Assembly: GCA_003456055.1 (NCBI GenBank)
Contig: DMPG01000220.1
Coordinates: 1-7,843, forward strand
Reading direction: 5' to 3'
Source: Bacteroidota bacterium
Lineage (GTDB): Bacteria > Bacteroidota > Ignavibacteria > UBA10030 > UBA8401
Length of the DNA: 7,843 nt
Positions 7,096-7,843 of the stretch are shown here, one piece after another; position 1 is the first letter of the stretch; each line of letters begins with the position of its first letter. The notes beneath the pieces were generated by a model that was not told the origin of the DNA, ran no database searches, and saw only the letters and a program-made list of their open reading frames with translations. Both the position numbers and the translations under genes were made by a program.

Positions 7096-7156
7096 CTGTA
7101 TCGCGGAATTCCATTCCGCATTTTTGTAAACCGCTGACCGGAGGTCAGCGATACAG
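7096..7156. repeat. Downstream REP-like two-hairpin unit (BIME-like) between convergent genes
   Basis: Three nested inverted repeats are visible. The outer arms are CTGTATCGC (7096-7104) and GCGATACAG (7148-7156), perfect over 9 bp. Inside are hairpin 1, GCGGAAT/ATTCCGC (7103-7109, 7113-7119) with loop TCC, and hairpin 2, CGCTGACC/GGTCAGCG (7132-7139, 7143-7150) with loop GGA. The 61-bp unit exactly fills the gap between the RAYT stop (7093-7095) and the DUF5916-like gene stop (7157-7159, minus strand). Hairpin 1 plus the following TTTTT could terminate RAYT transcription. It is related to the element before the RAYT (25 of 28 bases). Confidence 0.85.
7103..7125 (+). terminator. Possible intrinsic terminator of the RAYT gene
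   Basis: GCGGAAT (7103-7109) and ATTCCGC (7113-7119) form a 7-bp stem with a 3-base loop, followed by A and a run of five T (7121-7125), starting 7 bp after the RAYT stop. This is a short but typical hairpin plus T-tract. On the minus strand no T-tract follows the hairpins, so the DUF5916-like gene gets no matching classic terminator. Confidence 0.45.
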
Positions 7157-7843
7157 TTACAAACTCATCCAGTAACTCACCTTCACCACATACACATTAT
7201 CCGGTGATGTTCGTAAGAATGTGTTATCAAGGTTCGTTCCAAGACTGGTATTATATCCCCCATTTTGTTCAAACGCACGACCGTGCGACCATACAAAATA
7301 GAACGTGCTTCCTTCGCGATATTCCCACCGGAGGACAACATTTGTTTGCAATGACGTTTCATTGAAATCTTCATTCAGGGAATAATTATACGGCGTCAAA
7401 TTTCTGTTTGGATTCAACAATGAATATGTTGTCATGTCAAAATTCCCTTTTGCCCAGAAAAATTGATTGTATATCTGCAGTGAAAGATCGTGGGTAAATA
7501 AGATTGAACCACGAAGAGTGAGGTCAAGTCCATCAACATCACGTTTTGCATATAATGCAGCGGGAGCAACTGCTGCAAACGGGACAAGGGTATCTACAAG
7601 TGAATTGACAAATTTATCAAGATCACGCTCGATCAGATATCCCACCGAAAGTTCATATTCCATTGACGATGTCGGACGAATAACCATCGATGCTTCTGTA
7701 TTCGATTCAATTCCACTGTTCTCAAATATGCGGTAATTTTCTTCCGCATTAACAATGATCATATTACGACTGTCGCTTTCAATCTCTCCACGGATAAAAA
7801 AACTTGACGGTTTGTTAAAGACACCGTATCCGCGCGGTTCATA
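7157..7843 (-). CDS. Probable DUF5916-type outer-membrane beta-barrel protein (5' partial)
   Basis: The minus-strand frame is open to the window edge at 7843 and ends at TAA (7159-7157), giving 228 visible C-terminal residues. An internal ATG at 7762 is not the real start, because the frame continues upstream (YEPRGYGVFNKPSSFFIRGE). The sequence is a run of amphipathic beta-strands with Asn/Asp-rich turns: ASMVIRPTSSMEYELSVGY, VDGLDLTLRGSILFTHDLSL, VVLRWEYREGSTFYFVWSHGR. It ends in the strand VYVVKVSYWMSL. The LRWEYREGSTFYFVWSHGR block matches my memory of the C-terminal barrel of DUF5916 proteins, which carry an N-terminal CBM9-like domain and sit in the outer membrane of Bacteroidota and related phyla; their function is unknown. 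A TonB-dependent receptor-like barrel is the main alternative. The gene converges on the RAYT. Confidence 0.7.
   Translation of the reverse strand, partial: YEPRGYGVFNKPSSFFIRGEIESDSRNMIIVNAEENYRIFENSGIESNTEASMVIRPTSSMEYELSVGYLIERDLDKFVNSLVDTLVPFAAVAPAALYAKRDVDGLDLTLRGSILFTHDLSLQIYNQFFWAKGNFDMTTYSLLNPNRNLTPYNYSLNEDFNETSLQTNVVLRWEYREGSTFYFVWSHGRAFEQNGGYNTSLGTNLDNTFLRTSPDNVYVVKVSYWMSL

Noticed and set aside
6463..7156. Active insertion sequence of the IS200/IS605 type
   Set aside because: The protein belongs to the RAYT branch (YRRRLPH start, YILEN motif), there is no tnpB partner, and the flanks are REP-like palindromes instead of IS200 ends. RAYTs are usually immobile single-copy genes.

Overview
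The window looks like a piece of chromosome from the Bacteroidota/Chlorobi (FCB) side of the tree, most likely an Ignavibacteria- or Kapabacteria-like lineage. This rests on three things. The first gene is a huge secreted protein with lamin-tail and Ig-like modules and the C-terminal module (start SPNPFSPDNDG, end RKL) typical of exported proteins in these bacteria. The last gene looks like a DUF5916-type outer-membrane barrel. Start codons lack clear Shine-Dalgarno sequences. The lineage is inferred from protein style only; there is no rRNA or tRNA in the window.

Layout: (1) 1-2172 (+), the C-terminal 723 residues of a modular surface or secreted protein; its start lies outside the window. 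(2) 2282-4807 (+), a complete glnD, the bifunctional PII uridylyl-transferase/uridylyl-removing enzyme. (3) 4907-5722 (+), a complete murI, glutamate racemase. (4) 5832-6392 (+), a short exported beta-rich protein of unknown function with a TTG start. (5) 6463-7095 (+), a RAYT, the REP-associated tyrosine (Y1, HUH) transposase, flanked by two related REP-like hairpin elements. (6) 7157-7843 (-), the C-terminal part of a probable DUF5916 outer-membrane protein that runs off the right edge.

All gaps between genes are short (61-109 bp), and each holds a repeat or palindrome: a 10-bp direct repeat beside a possible promoter before glnD; a 67-bp imperfect inverted repeat before murI; a GGATGAA heptamer tandem after murI; a REP-like hairpin before the RAYT; and a two-hairpin REP-like unit that exactly fills the space between the RAYT and DUF5916 stop codons. 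No stretch over 300 bases lacks a gene.

Functionally, glnD (glutamine sensing through PII) and murI (D-glutamate for peptidoglycan) are housekeeping genes of central nitrogen and wall metabolism. The three exported or outer-membrane proteins around them are envelope functions. The RAYT and its REP partners form a domesticated, transposase-like module. I see no defence system, CRISPR array, phage or integrative element. The most interesting part is the RAYT-REP module and the repeat-filled gaps, which may include other non-autonomous repeats.
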